Source of the DNA: Pascua guehoae
Taxonomy: Eukaryota; Basidiomycota; Tremellomycetes; Trichosporonales; Trichosporonaceae
Assembly (NCBI GenBank): GCA_001600415.1
Contig: BCJX01000006.1
Coordinates: 1,213,588-1,277,587, forward strand
DNA length: 64,000 nt
Direction: 5' to 3'
Position 1 is the first letter of the stretch; the number at the start of each line of letters is the position of its first letter. Under the pieces are notes generated by a model. The model did not search any database. It was not told the DNA's origin and was given only the letters and a program-made list of their open reading frames with translations. Shown in pieces: positions 1 to 11,460 of this stretch. The position numbers were made by a program, and so were the translations under genes.

Positions 1-382
1 AACGCGGTTCCTACGGTAAAGCTGCCCGGGGCGCACAGCGCACCAACATTCATCGACCGGTAAAGGCCGATTCAGGGAAAAACACCACACCACCACCACA
101 CACATACCCAGGGATCAGGGAACGTGGATCCCCATCGCCCCAAAAACACGTGGCACACGTGGCATCGTTGGCCAGGAAATCTCAAAGCTAATCTGAAATT
201 AGCGGAAGCAGATCTGGGAGGCAAATCAATTTAGGATTACGTTGTTAATCGACGTGGCGCCACTGTGGCCTTCGGCCGCCGTCGGCGTCATCATTCATGA
301 GCGCAGCGCGACCTCACCACCCACCCACCCCATGGCATCACTCCCACACCCCCCATAAACCTAACAAGACTCACACACCACC
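1..382. other. Intergenic, upstream of the t-SNARE gene
   Basis: No coding region can be supported here. The stretch ends in a C/A-rich leader just before the ATG at 383. It presumably holds the t-SNARE promoter. No clear TATA box or operator was recognised. Confidence 0.5.
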
Positions 383-2211
383 ATGAACCCCTACGCGCCG
401 AGCTCGTCAAAGCACCCCCCAGACGAACCCATCACACGTTCCCGCACACTCTTTTACCTTTCTGTGCGCGACAGCTCGAGCTTTGGGACCAATCGCGGAC
501 CCCGCCTCGCTGCTGCCCAGTATGGCGACACGGTCGATGTCGAGGACGACGAGCGCGGTGGGCTCCTCGGGAGCCACAGTACGCATGTGGATATGCACGG
601 TCTTCCACCGAAATGGTGCGTGCAGGACCCAAGTGCAGGTGTAGCAGTTTATGCTTGCCTGGCTTGGGTGTGCCTTGGGCCAGCTCAACTGACGTGCAGG
701 GTGGACGTGAATGACGAGGTGGAGGACATTCTCGAACGCGTAAAGGGCAAAGGTGAGTTACTTTGGGCATTATGGGTCTGAACCAGAGTCTGTTGCAAGG
801 TCAAGTCCCGAGATGTGAGGACTCACATCTCTGCCGGACCTGGCTTGTCTCCTCCCACGTCGTCTGCTCTCTCCTTGTTTTGCGCTCGCTAACGTCCAGT
901 CGCCACGCTCGACAAGCTGCATGCCAAACACGTCATGCCCTCATTCACAGACCGGAGTGCCGAGGAGCGTGAAATTGAACGACAGACGGCCGATATTACC
1001 AGGGTGGGACAGAATAGCCAAGCTACCGTCCATGTGCTGACAGGCAGGACTTCCGACGGTGCTCCAATCTCATCGCATCTATCGCACCAGGTCGCGGCGC
1101 ACCACGCGTCGAGGCCATGACGTCCAAGAACGTCCAGCGGGGTCTTGCGCAAAAGGTCCAGGAGGCGTCGGCGTTGTTTAGGAAGAAGCAGCGCGTGTAC
1201 ATGCAGAGTGAGTCATGGGACCGCTGCGTCGTCTGTTGAGGATATGGCTAACGGGCAGAACTCCAAGGCCACGCTGTTAAGAACAAGGATCTCTTGGCTG
1301 CCAGTGGCGCCATTACTCTTCGGGGCACCGATTCGTTGGATGCTCTTGACGAGGACGAGGAGGCTGTGAGTGATCCTAGCTGAAGTGGTGTCGCAATGCT
1401 GGACCTTGGCTAGGCGCCCTCGGTGCCAACGGGATGTGCGCACAGCCTGCCTGTGACTAGCTCCTCCCTAGTAAATAATAGCTAACGCTCGCAGTCCCGA
1501 AATCAACTGCAATCACAGTCGACCACGACCATGACGGTCGATACCAATATCGAACAACGGTCGAAGGAGATTACGCAGATTGCGTCGTCGATCTCGGAGC
1601 TCGCCGACCTCTTCCGCGATCTGGGCAACCTCGTCGTCGAGCAGGGGACGGTGCTCGACTCAGTCGAGTACAATGTGCAGCAGACGAGCAAGAACCTCTC
1701 GGACGCAGTCGAGGAACTGAACGTTGCACGCACGTACCAGCGCAACACGGGCAAGCGCAAGTGCATCCTGCTGCTTATTCTGCTCATCATTCTCATGATC
1801 GTCATCCTCATCTACAAGCCGAGAGGACACGGTGGCTCGAACAAAGGGGAAGACGGGGAGAAGGAGGGAGAGGACAGTTCGAGTCAAAGTGCGACCTTGA
1901 GTGGGGGCTCGTCGTTCCTGTTGCCTACGACATACCGCGTCGCCGCCGTGGACGTGACCTCTGCCATCAGCACCACCTCGTCGCCCCACTCTGCCTCCAG
2001 CACCATTACCCCACAGACGTCGAAAGAGGCTGGCCACAGACTTCCGGGCTTGGGGTCTCAGCAGTCGACGAGCAAGGCTGCTCGCCCCAAACCGAGCCTA
2101 CTCACCCAAGGTGGTGGGAGCGCAGGCGGCGAATTTGAAGAGTACGCCGAGGACGAGTACTGGGATGACGACGACGACGACGACGAGCGGCGAGCATGGC
2201 GACAATGGTAG
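383..2211 (+). CDS. Syntaxin-16/Tlg2-like t-SNARE
   Basis: Six exons: 383-615, 700-752, 900-1003, 1048-1207, 1259-1365, 1495-2211, giving 457 aa. The protein is a Qa-SNARE for fusion of vesicles with the trans-Golgi network or early endosomes. The N-terminus has a sequence typical of the Tlg2/syntaxin-16 group (TLFYLSVRDSS). A SNARE helix spans about residues 236-300, with the zero-layer glutamine at Q269 in the VVEQG motif and the downstream SVEYNV. A strongly hydrophobic single anchor follows at about 309-326 (CILLLILLIILMIVILIY). Beyond it lies a luminal tail of about 130 residues, low in complexity and ending in a run of aspartates followed by RRAWRQW; S. cerevisiae Tlg2 also has a luminal extension, so a tail is not unusual in itself. 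Introns are 44-147 nt with GT-AG ends. The gene is convergent with the Vma12-like gene, with 125 bp between stop codons. Family assignment is strong; Tlg2 rather than another Qa-SNARE is inferred. Confidence 0.85.
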
Positions 2212-2336
2212 CTGGCCAGTAGGACAGCTACCCCACCCCAACCTCTAAAATTCCAACTGCAAGCCTCAGTTGCTAGACGTACACATACCCAGCATATTCA
2301 GTACCCCGACCATGCCATGCATTACTGTCTCTCCTT

Positions 2337-3562
2337 CTAGTCTCTACTTGGGAGCGCGCGGCGGCGGAGCTGGATTGTGCGCGGTGCTGCTGCAGGCACG
2401 TCGTCGACGGGGCCCTCTCCACCTTCTGCCTTCTCGTTCACCTCGCCTCCTTCCAAGAGCGGCGTCTCCTCGACGGGGACGGCATCAGTCGCCTTGCCCG
2501 TATTGATCCGCCTGCTCTTTTCGCGCGCCTCCTTGCGCCCGCGGTTCAGGCGGTCCTTGAATATGACAATCAGGCCCACGTCGGCGACACCGACCACGAC
2601 GCCCGTGAGGATGGCGAGGAGGAGGGACTGCTCGGCCCTGAACCCGGCGTTCCTGGCCACGACCCAGACGGCGCCGCCCGCGCCAAAGATGGAGAAGAGC
2701 ACGTTGAGCGCAGTCGAGAGCTGGCGCGCGAGGGAGCGGTACTCTTTGCCTATGGATGGCGGTGCGGGGGAGAGATACGTGGGGATATATGGCGAGGGCT
2801 GGGAGTTAGTCAGGAATCAGAATGCTGTGGTTGCGTAGAAGCGCACGTGAGGCGGCGGCATGAGAATAACAACAGCTTAGCCATGCCGCTAGCTGGACAG
2901 AATTTGACGGAGGCACTGTCACCTCGACATCAAGTATGACCCATACGTACCTCGTTCGACGCCTTTTCCGCCGCCAGAAGCATCGCCGCCTGCTTGGCGG
3001 GCATCCATACCTTGGCACCGGCAAGGAGGGCGATGAGGCTGTACGCGTTGGGGTCTACAGTTAGCCAGGTATCATAGTGTCAGGCGTTTGGGCAAGCGCA
3101 CACGCCTGGTGATATTTGGAACAGCACAACATAGTTGCGACACAGATACCCACCAAGCCCAGCCTCGCTCAACGCATCAGGGTTGGCCGCTGCCCAGCTC
3201 CCAAGGCGATCGATGAGGTCGGCGTCGATCGTCTCGGGCCGCCTCTCTGGCTTCTCCAGCTCGCTATCTGGACTCTCGACGTCGACGGCTGGCGCATCGG
3301 TGTCCGTGTCTGGAAATGGAGTGCCATGGGTCCCAATGGAGCCGGTGGCCAATACTGGATCCAAAGACGTCGGCGGGACACTTGCAGCGGCATCTGATGC
3401 GTCGACGTCATCCGCATCGTTGTCCTCGCTGTCGCGCTTGGCTGCCTCTAGAGCCGCAGACAGGTCGTCCCGCAGTGCCGTTGGGGCGGCGTCGGTCGCT
3501 ACGAGCTCGGCGATAGCGGCCCGCAGGTGTGGGGGGAGGGTGAAGAGCGTCGGGGTCGACAT
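2337..3562 (-). CDS. Vma12/TMEM199-like V-ATPase assembly factor
   Basis: Three exons (3562-3154, 3054-2951, 2798-2337) give 324 aa. Vma12 (Vph2) acts in the ER membrane, where it helps assemble the V0 sector of the vacuolar H+-ATPase. The N-terminal half is acidic and disordered (Asp/Ala-rich). After a helix containing KEYRSLARQLSTALNVLFS come two membrane segments at about residues 204-222 (SIFGAGGAVWVVA) and 229-249 (LLLAILTGVVVGVADVGLIV). This arrangement is characteristic of the Vma12 family. A charged cytosolic tail rich in Glu and Arg follows. The start ATG is the first in frame and faces the divergent otubain promoter. The first donor was chosen as GTGGGT because it alone keeps the frame into DPNAYS. 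Family assignment rests on the two-TM motif and is fairly secure. Confidence 0.75.
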
Positions 3563-3992
3563 GGTGAGTAGAGCACTTGTCAAGAAATGTCGGGCGACGT
3601 TGTGCATTGACAAGTGTTGCCGCGTCGGTGACTGGTGGGCCGCGTATCTAGTCACGTGATGATTTCCACGTGGCTTTTGCCACCCGCCCACGCGGCCTGG
3701 GCTTGGGGATCGGATCTGGGGTGAGCCGGGTACGCCAGGTGGGTGACAGCAACGTGTGTGTGGTGTGTGTTGATTGATTGCCGATAACTGCAACGGCGCG
3801 GGGGTGGGATGGGTGGCTGATGATGACGACGTCCCAAGACTTGCTTCCAAGACACCCATTCAACTCGTCTCTCTCCTCATCCACATCCTCTTTTTTCCAT
3901 TCACCCACACCGCCCATTCACCAGTGGACGGTATCAACACTCGCCTCCACCACCTCACTCTACGCCCACTCGCCCCACACGCATCACGCGAA
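3563..3992. promoter_or_regulatory. Divergent intergenic region, Vma12-like / otubain
   Basis: About 430 bp separate the two divergent start codons, so both promoters should lie here. The half nearer the otubain gene is pyrimidine-rich (CT-rich tracts at about 3860-3960), as is common upstream of fungal starts. No specific binding site was recognised. Confidence 0.4.
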
Positions 3993-6875
3993 ATGCCAAA
4001 CTGGCTCGACCGTCTGGTCGGTGGGCGCCGCGAGTCGACAACCTCGTCCAAGTCTACGGGCTCGTCCTCTTCGGCGGCTGACAAACGCCCGAGCAGCAGG
4101 CCGACGCCGTCTGCATCGCCCGCCCAGAACCTGCATCCTGGGAGCAACGTCCCTTCGGGCTCGGCGTCGGGGAGGCTGTCTCCTGCCGGGTACGCGGCGG
4201 CCATGGGCGTGCGGCGCGAGGGCAACAGCAACCGCAGCAACCTGAGCAGCCGGAGCAACCTAGACGGCAACGGGAGCGGCAGCGGCGGCTCAGAACGCGG
4301 CCGTCAATCGTCGTTTGCGGCGTCGGCAGCTGCGGCCGCCGCTGCGGGGCTGACGGGTCCCGAACGCGTCATCGACGAGAATACCGACATGTCGACGCTG
4401 ACCGACACCGAGATCATGCGGCTCATGGAGGGCATGGACGGCTCGACGCTGGGAAAGGTGAGTGCATGGTGATCGGGGCATGGCAGTGGTGCGACCAGGT
4501 GGCGTCGCGTGGTATACAGCCTGGCGAGCTGGCTGCGTGCTATCGGCATGCCAAGGCGTCGACCTTGGCATTCATTGTGGAGGTGGTCGCCGCGTACCCA
4601 ATGGCTGTCATAGCGGTGCTGCTGCGCCGCGGTATTGTCGTGTACGTACGCTGTTGCTGACACTGCGCTTTCTTTCCACTCAACCTCACTGCCAACTCGC
4701 ATGTACTGCAATCCGACAATCCTGTCCCAAATTCGACAACATCGACCTCTCGTTACCGACCCCGGTCCTTGAACTTCCCTGACATCCCCCGGACCTCGTC
4801 GATCCGCACTCTACCATGACCACTCCTTGTGACGCGACTTGCACATACTCACGCTGCTCATCATCTTTTGACCGTAGCCTCTCATTACCGGCCCCGTACC
4901 CCTCCTTGCCATTCGGGCAGAGTATCTCCGCGGCGCCCCACAGGTGCTGCGCAAGCTCGAGTGGCTCGAAGAGAATGGCTGGGACCAGGTGTGGCGTGCC
5001 CGTGGAGACGGCGATTGTTTCTACAGGTGTGAGTTGCTGCGAGTGGTTTCGTGTGTTCTGAAGGAGCCGCTTTTCGGTGCTGCCGTACTCAAATAATATC
5101 ATATCGCCTTGTCTAAGACATCTGAGGATTGTGTACCACAGGGCATGCATGTCGCGTGATGACAAATGGCTCGCTGACTCCACAGCGTTCACCCTCGCAT
5201 ACCTCCTCCGCATCCTCTATGCCCCGGAACGAGACACGGCGGCCGCTATTGCCCTCACGCAAATCCACAGCACCATGCCGGGCATGGAGCGGGTTGGATT
5301 CCAGCAGGATCTTGTGAGTTGCGATTCGAGGGTGTGGGGCGGATGTCCTGTTGGGTAGGAGGATGGCTGGGGATTGGGACTTTATCGGGAATGAGTTGCA
5401 TCATATGCTGCTGTTGCTGCTACTGCTGTGCTCGATCCGGCGTCCTATTTAACACGCACTGAATTACTCGCTGACCCTCAGGTGGAAGAGTTCCTTGAGC
5501 CGCTCCTCTCGACCGTGACGTCATTTATGGACCCACCACCTGGGGCAGAGCCGTCCGAGTTTAGCTTGCTACAGGTCCTGCAGGATACCGAGAAGAGCAA
5601 CTGCATCGTCGTGGTGAGCAGCGTTGGAGACCTTCCACAAGCGCCGACGTCCGGGATGGGGTGGAGGGACACTGGCGTGACGGAGTGTCCGGAGCTGTCT
5701 TCCTTCTCCATACTCTCTCCCCTACCATTCACCATCGACTATTCTCAACCCTAACACACAGGCTCTCCGCCTCATGACTGGTGCCTATATCCGCACCCAC
5801 CCAGACGCATTCGCGCCGTTCCTCTTCTCGCCGAACACTCTTGAGCCCATTTCGCCCGACGCCTTCTGTCGTGAAGAGGTCGAACCGTGCGGTAAGGAGG
5901 CCGATCACGCGCAGATTACGGCGCTGGCCTCCGCGCTCGCTGTCCCTGTGCGGGTAGCGTATCTCGACCGGTCCGAGCTCGGCGGTGACGACGTTATCAA
6001 CTGGGTAGAGTTTGGCGAACACCACGGCGAGGATGGAGTCGGCGGGCACCCGCTCACCCTCCTGTACAGGTTAGCTAGACGAATGGTAAAAAACCCGACG
6101 AAGCAGCTAACATGGCAGGCCCGGACACTTTGACGTGGTCACAAAGGACCATATCCAGTCAAAGCTCCAGTCGCAGGGTCTTGCGCAGCCTTCGCAGTCG
6201 TCATCGTCAGCTGCCCCCGCAGCCTCCGCCGCAGCCCAAGCGCCGTTGGAGGAGCCCACACCGACGCGTACCCAGCCCGCTGCTGCGCAACCGGCGGACG
6301 CGCCCCAGGCAGGGGTGCCAGTTCCCGCCGAGGCATCGCCGGCATCGGCGGGCGATACCTCGGACTCTCCACCACCTCCCGCTCCAGGTGCAGTTCCTAC
6401 GCACCCCGACGCGCCACCGGACACGAGTATCCCCCGCACAGCTCCCCCCATCGCCGCTCCTACTGCTACTGCCGCGCCTGTGGCCCCGCCCGCGGCCGCT
6501 CCGACCGCACCGCCAACCGCAGCACCCACGGCGCCCACTGCTGCTCCCACCTCGGGCGCCGTGCCGCCCCCCGCTACAGCCAGCACACCCCACACTGCGC
6601 CCCCTCCAACTATCACTGCGGCGCCTGGGACGACGTCCGCGACGCCACACGGCCCCCCTGCCGCATCACCAGCGGCTCGCCCCGCTCCCCCTCTGCCTGC
6701 GCCCACCGCAGCACCCGCTCCAACGGCCACTGCTACTGCGGCGCCTGCGCATGACGCGTCAGAGGCAACTGCCGGGCCCCCTGCTACCACAGCGACGACC
6801 GCTTCCGATGCGCCGACGCGCACGGATGACGAGGACGTGGTCATGGCAGAGAATGGCGCTGTCCCGACGTCATAG
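3993..6875 (+). CDS. Otubain-type deubiquitinase (peptidase C65) with long Pro/Ala tail
   Basis: Six exons: 3993-4457, 4878-5028, 5186-5313, 5482-5613, 5762-6069, 6119-6875; 646 aa. Otubains are cysteine isopeptidases that remove or restrain ubiquitin chains. The first 155 residues are Ser/Gly-rich and disordered. The catalytic domain starts at PLITGPVPLLAIRAEYLRG (residue 156). The active-site block GDGDCFYR supplies D199 and C202; the commonest family form is GDGNCFYR, so Asn to Asp at 201 is a small deviation. The histidine block RPGHFDVV gives H398, completing the triad known from OTUB1. Residues from about 400 to 646 form a tail of almost only Pro, Ala and Thr, ending with an acidic DDEDVVMAENG stretch. 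Intron 1 (420 nt) is long for this window. The exon 2 donor was chosen as GTGAGT because it keeps the frame into SFTLAYLL. The gene is convergent with the DnaJ gene, 265 bp apart. Confidence 0.88.
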
Positions 6876-7140
6876 TGCAGATCACACCAGCTCGCTATGG
6901 CCCACCACTAAGTGCACAGTCAAGCCGAGATCCAAGCCCAGCCCCCGTCTGCTCTTCCGACCTGTTCTCTCCCTACTCCCGATCCGCTCTTCACCCGCCC
7001 CAACTCCCAGCCCCAGTTTCAACTCCCGGTCTCTAAAAACCAATCGATACCCGGCCCCGTTGTATGTAGATACCAGAAACTGGCACCCCGCCAGCTCCCC
7101 GTGTGCATCTAGATCTAGCTAGTGAATGACATGCAATGCG

Positions 7141-9389
7141 CTACAGCTCGTCCCGGACCAAGCTCGATGAGAACGCGTCCAAGAGTTCTGCGGTTAGCGT
7201 CGTGTTTGTCTGTGTGTGTTTATCTCCCCCAGTTTCAACCCCAGCAGGAGCCCCGCTCGGCCACTCGTTGCACTCCCTGGCTCGGCTCTTCAAGTGACTC
7301 CCCACTTCTCTCCACCGCCCCTCAACATCTGTCCCCCTCGCACGTCCCTCCCCTAGGCACTCCTCGCGACAAACTCACTCTTCCGTGTCCCGTCGCTCAC
7401 AACCGTAGGCATGACGACGCTGTACTCAATGTACATGTCGCCCTGGGGAATGTCGTGGAAGCTCGGCATGCCCTCGCCCTCAATCACCTCGACCTCGTTT
7501 GGCTGTGTTGTCCCTGTCCGTCGGAGGGGGATGGTCCGGCCGTCTAGTGACGTGAGGTTGCGTTCGAAACCGAGCAGTGCCTGGGTGTTAGCGTCGTCGT
7601 TGGGGTTGGTGGTGGGCGCTTGAGAAGGCACAGTGGCGGTTGATGGGTTGTAGTGTGTGCGTGTGGCACTGCCATTGATACGGCCAAGGACCCATGACGA
7701 CTGGGCCGTCCATGCCTACTCCCCGCAAACATGCTTAGTATGCCATGCTGCACGGCGTTACTGCACCCCCGCTCTTCCTGGTCCCCACAGCCGCTCCCAC
7801 GGCGACACCACTAGCACTCACCTCTGCCACACTCAACGTGACGCGTCCCACCAACCCGCCCTCTTTCCGTGTCCACCCCTCGTGGCTCTCGCGCTTGGAG
7901 CGTACGCGGACGACGACGTCTCCGGGCTCATAATCGGGTGCCTCGTCCGCCTCGCCCTTGAAGACCTCCTCAAAGCCCTCGGGGGCGCCGGCGGGAATGT
8001 GGACTGCGAGCGTGTGGTGGGTCTCGACGACGCGGTTGCCAGAACATGTTCCGCAGTGCCGTGTGATCTCCTTGCCCTTGCCGTTGCAGTGTGGGCAGCT
8101 GGGTGTTAGCAGCGTTGCGGGGGGGATTAGTCGGGCGATATCCGGGGAGAGGCTGGTGATTCGGAGCAGGCGGCGGGCGTCGGCCGGTGGCTGACGTGGC
8201 GACGCGCGTCGGACACATCTACGCCGTCCTGCTGTCCGCCGTCGCCGCCTCCCCTTGCAAGATCCCGCTTCGCCACCTGGGCACCCCAGGTAGACTCGCC
8301 CAGGAGCGCCCATCACATCTTCGCCCGACACTCACGTCATCTGGATATTCGTAAACATGCCGGGGAACACCTGGTGCTTCTGCACAATGACGCCCTGGCC
8401 ACCACACCCGCCACACTGCCGGATATCCCGGTCCGAGTGTGCGCCGCTGCCGCCGCACGCGCGGCAGAGGACGCGGCGGGGAATGGTAAACTCGACCGTG
8501 CGCCCAGTGTACATGTCGGCGAGCGACACTTCGAGGTTGGTTAGCAACGACTGGGTGCGGGGCGGCTCGTTGCGCCCGCCGTGGCCGAAGAACTGGGCGA
8601 ATGGGTCGGGTGCGTGTTTGCGCTCCTCGTGGCGCTTGAGGGCTGCTTCGCCGCCGCGGTCGTAGATGCTGCGCGTCTGGGTGGGTTAGCGCGGACGTAG
8701 CCGGTAGAGTTGGGGGATAGGAGGTGCTCAGAAATGGACGGTCGGTGAGGTTAGATGACGATAAACGGGGTGACGAGGGCGGCAAACCAGAGATGTCTGT
8801 TGGACAGCCACCAAAGCGAGTGTCGCTTCCCGTCCACACCCCCGACAAACCCACCTCCCTCTCCCGAGTCCCACAACAACAGCCACCTCATTGCCACCGC
8901 CAACAAGCAACGCCCCCCTCTCCAGGCAGACACAACTGTCGCCCGCCTCCGCCTCCGCCACTGCACCACCCGTACTCACCTCCGAGTCGGCCAAGACCTC
9001 GTACGCCCTCGCGACCTCGATAAACTTTTCATGCGCCGCCTCGTCGGGGTTGATATCCGGGTGGTACTTTTTGGACAAGCGCTGGTGGTCAGTCTTTGGG
9101 AGGTATGGTCGACGTACGCGGTATGCACGCTTGATATCTGAATCGCTCGCGCTCTTGTCCACTGTGCGTCAGTGTCTGTTTGGAGAACAGCTTTGCTCTT
9201 GTTGCCACCGCCATGGCTTTGGCGACCACCCCCGCGTCCGACGTGGCCACCGCGACGCGCGTGGTGCGTATTTTCGACGTGGCGGTGGAGGTGGCACTCA
9301 CCGCCGAGGACCGAGTAGAACGACGACGCCAGGACGTCGCCGAGGAGCAGCAGTGCGAGCGCGACGTATACGGGTCGCAGCGGGAGCAT
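7141..9389 (-). CDS. ER-lumenal Hsp40/DnaJ (Scj1-like), C-terminal RDEL
   Basis: Seven exons (9389-9302, 9161-9118, 9081-8980, 8676-8336, 8098-7822, 7580-7379, 7187-7141) give 366 aa. This is a type I J-protein co-chaperone for lumenal Hsp70 (BiP). A signal peptide is present ([20 protein letters not shown]). The J domain follows directly (FYSVLGVDKSAS), with HPD at 51-53. There is only a brief linker instead of a long G/F region. The zinc-finger Cys pairs start at C149 (CRACGGSG), C166 (CGGCGGQG), C193 (CPHCNGKGK) and C206 (CGTCSG). A C-terminal substrate domain contains [14 protein letters not shown] and ends in RDEL. The last exon is only 47 nt. If it is missed, reading through the exon 6 donor gives a false end at 7353 without the retention signal. 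The 303-nt intron inside the J-domain region is the longest in the gene. The start lies in a divergent promoter shared with the Rpc31 gene. Confidence 0.9.
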
Positions 9390-9859
9390 GGTGGCGGTCG
9401 GTGTTGGGTGTGAGCAGAGTTGGACGACGTGGTGAGATGGAGATGGGTGTCGAGGGTGCGTGTTGATAATATCGGGAAGAGGGTGAGGTTTACACGTCGT
9501 CGCCTCTGTGTCGGCTGTGGGCGCCGGCCGTGCCTCCACGTCTGGCGCGTCGCGGGATCAAATTTCGCCACTGAGCTGTCCCTTAATCTTCCAGTTGCCC
9601 AGTTGCCACCGAAACCACGTGCGCCAGGCACCATTTTGAAAGACTTGAACTCGAACTCGGTACTCGAACTGAACGGGAGACACTCACAACCTACAACAGT
9701 GCATTAAATAACAAGTTGACAACTACATCCCAAACATACGCAGCATCCTAGCGGTCTACGACGAGACCGACCAACGCCCCGTGCACGCCTACACCGACTC
9801 CTCTTCCCCCCTCCACTACCTCCGGCCCCGGCCGTACACCCACACCTACCTGAACAACA
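9390..9859. promoter_or_regulatory. Divergent intergenic region, ER DnaJ / RPC31
   Basis: About 470 bp lie between the two start codons, so both promoters should lie here. The side near the Pol III subunit gene is C-rich. No heat-shock or unfolded-protein element could be identified by eye with confidence. Confidence 0.4.
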
Positions 9860-11276
9860 ATGGGCGGACGCGGACGCGGACGCGGGCGCGGCGGCGGCGG
9901 CGGCAACGCGGCGCGCGACCAATTCAACGCGGCGTTTGCGGGCATGAGCAAGGAGGACTCGCGCGCCGTGTTTGAGAGCTTTAGCAAGCCCGTCAAGGGG
10001 AGCGGCATGTTGTATCCTGTGAGTTTGGGCGGAGAACGGATCCGGGGTGGGGAGAGCTGGGGGAGGCGAATTGTGTGGTGACGGCGTGAGCCTGAGCGTG
10101 TTGGCAAGACGTCAGTCGTGATGGCGAGGTGTGACTTGCAAAGGGGCGACTTGCGAAGGCATTTGAGTGGGGCTTGGGTTCGTGACAGACAAGTGGGAAT
10201 GGTGGAGCGCATGGGTAGAGGACCGAACCGATTCGAGCGTGTTGGTGGATCGACTCCGCGAGGACTCGCTGTGCGAGCTGTGCAACCCGTGCAGACTCTC
10301 CAGTGTGGACATTATGCATGCCAACGCGACGAGTAGCTCGTATCCGCCTCGACTCTGCAGAAGCCGTTCCTCGGCCATCCCGCAGCCTCTTCGTCTTGCG
10401 ACCGGCCTCACTCATGCCACACCTGGCCTTGCTGCTTTGCTATCCCTACCCAGCCCTATTGCCTCACCCCCATACCTGTGCTAACCCCCACAGCCACTGG
10501 AAAAGGCCGCCGAGATGCCGGGTCCCACCGAATTTGAAATGCGCGTCGTCGAGCACACAAAGCAGATGGCGCACGATCTCGTCAACGGGCCCGAAGTGAA
10601 TGGGCGCCGGGAGGGGGCGCCGTGGCGGCTCGCGAGCGAACGCAAGGTCGTGGGTGTGGGTGAGTACCACGTGGGAATGGGTTGGGGGGTGGGTTGGGGA
10701 TGGGGATGCGAGAGTGGGGAGGGGGAGCGGGCGTTCTTGTCCTCGACAGGGCGTTCTGTGGGTGTAATATTACGGTGGTGTCCCCTCCTGAATCTGTCCT
10801 GGCTCTTGTACTCGCTCCATGCTCTACGCTTCCACACCGCTGACGTGCAGAAATCGAATCCTACTCTGACCGCTACCGCCGACCAACCACCACCTCGGGG
10901 CCGGCAGGCACGACGGCACTCTCTGCGCCCGCGCTGCGGCTGTCGCGGTCCCTCTTTCCGCCCGCGCTGTGGGCAGAGTACTTTGACGGTGCGGCTGCAG
11001 CGCCCAAGCGCGGAGCGGGGGCCAAGAAGCGGCGGCGCGTGCTCGACGGCGACGACGAGGATGGCGACGAGGACAAGGAGGACGACGAGGATGAGGACGA
11101 GGGCGACTTTGACTTTGACGATGAAGAGGAGGAGGATCACCAGGACTATGATCACAACTACTTTGATAATGGCGAGGGAGACGATGATTCGGGCGGAGAG
11201 GGCGGCGATGGTGAGTAATGTTGTGTGTGGGGTAGGTTGCTGACATGCAGATGACGGAGGACGATACGACGACTAG
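9860..11276 (+). CDS. RPC31: RNA polymerase III subunit RPC7 (Rpc31 family)
   Basis: Four exons (9860-10018, 10494-10659, 10851-11210, 11251-11276) give 236 aa. Rpc31/RPC7 belongs to the Pol III heterotrimer needed for initiation on tRNA and 5S genes. The protein has the three family hallmarks in order. First is a Gly/Arg-rich N-terminus (MGGRGRGRGRGGGGG). Next is a conserved central segment (GSGMLYPPLEKAAEMPGPTE, then a YSDRY block). Last is a very acidic C-terminus with long Asp/Glu runs ending in DDGGRYDD. The length is close to the family norm of roughly 200-250 aa. Intron 1 is 475 nt, unusually long here. The last exon adds only eight residues. The 3' end converges on the NF-X1 gene, 184 bp away. 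Confidence 0.85.
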
Positions 11277-11460
11277 GTCTAGACTTGGCTCGTGGCACCC
11301 GCACTGCTCTGTTCCGACGTACAGGTACATCGGGATGCTATGAATGCTGTGTATTGTTCTTTTGTACGTGGTTTGATGGTTGTGCGCGGTTGAGTGCCCC
11401 TGCAGGAGCAGTCACGCCGACGCAGGATTTCTATTCTATCACCTTCTCCTACGGCACCAA

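Noticed and set aside
7353..7378. Stop at 7353 as the end of the ER DnaJ
   Set aside because: A canonical donor just before it joins in frame to an exon ending in RDEL, which fits the signal peptide and family.
8856..9634. Several long frames opposite to and overlapping the DnaJ gene
   Set aside because: They are shadows of the spliced gene and its GC-rich introns.
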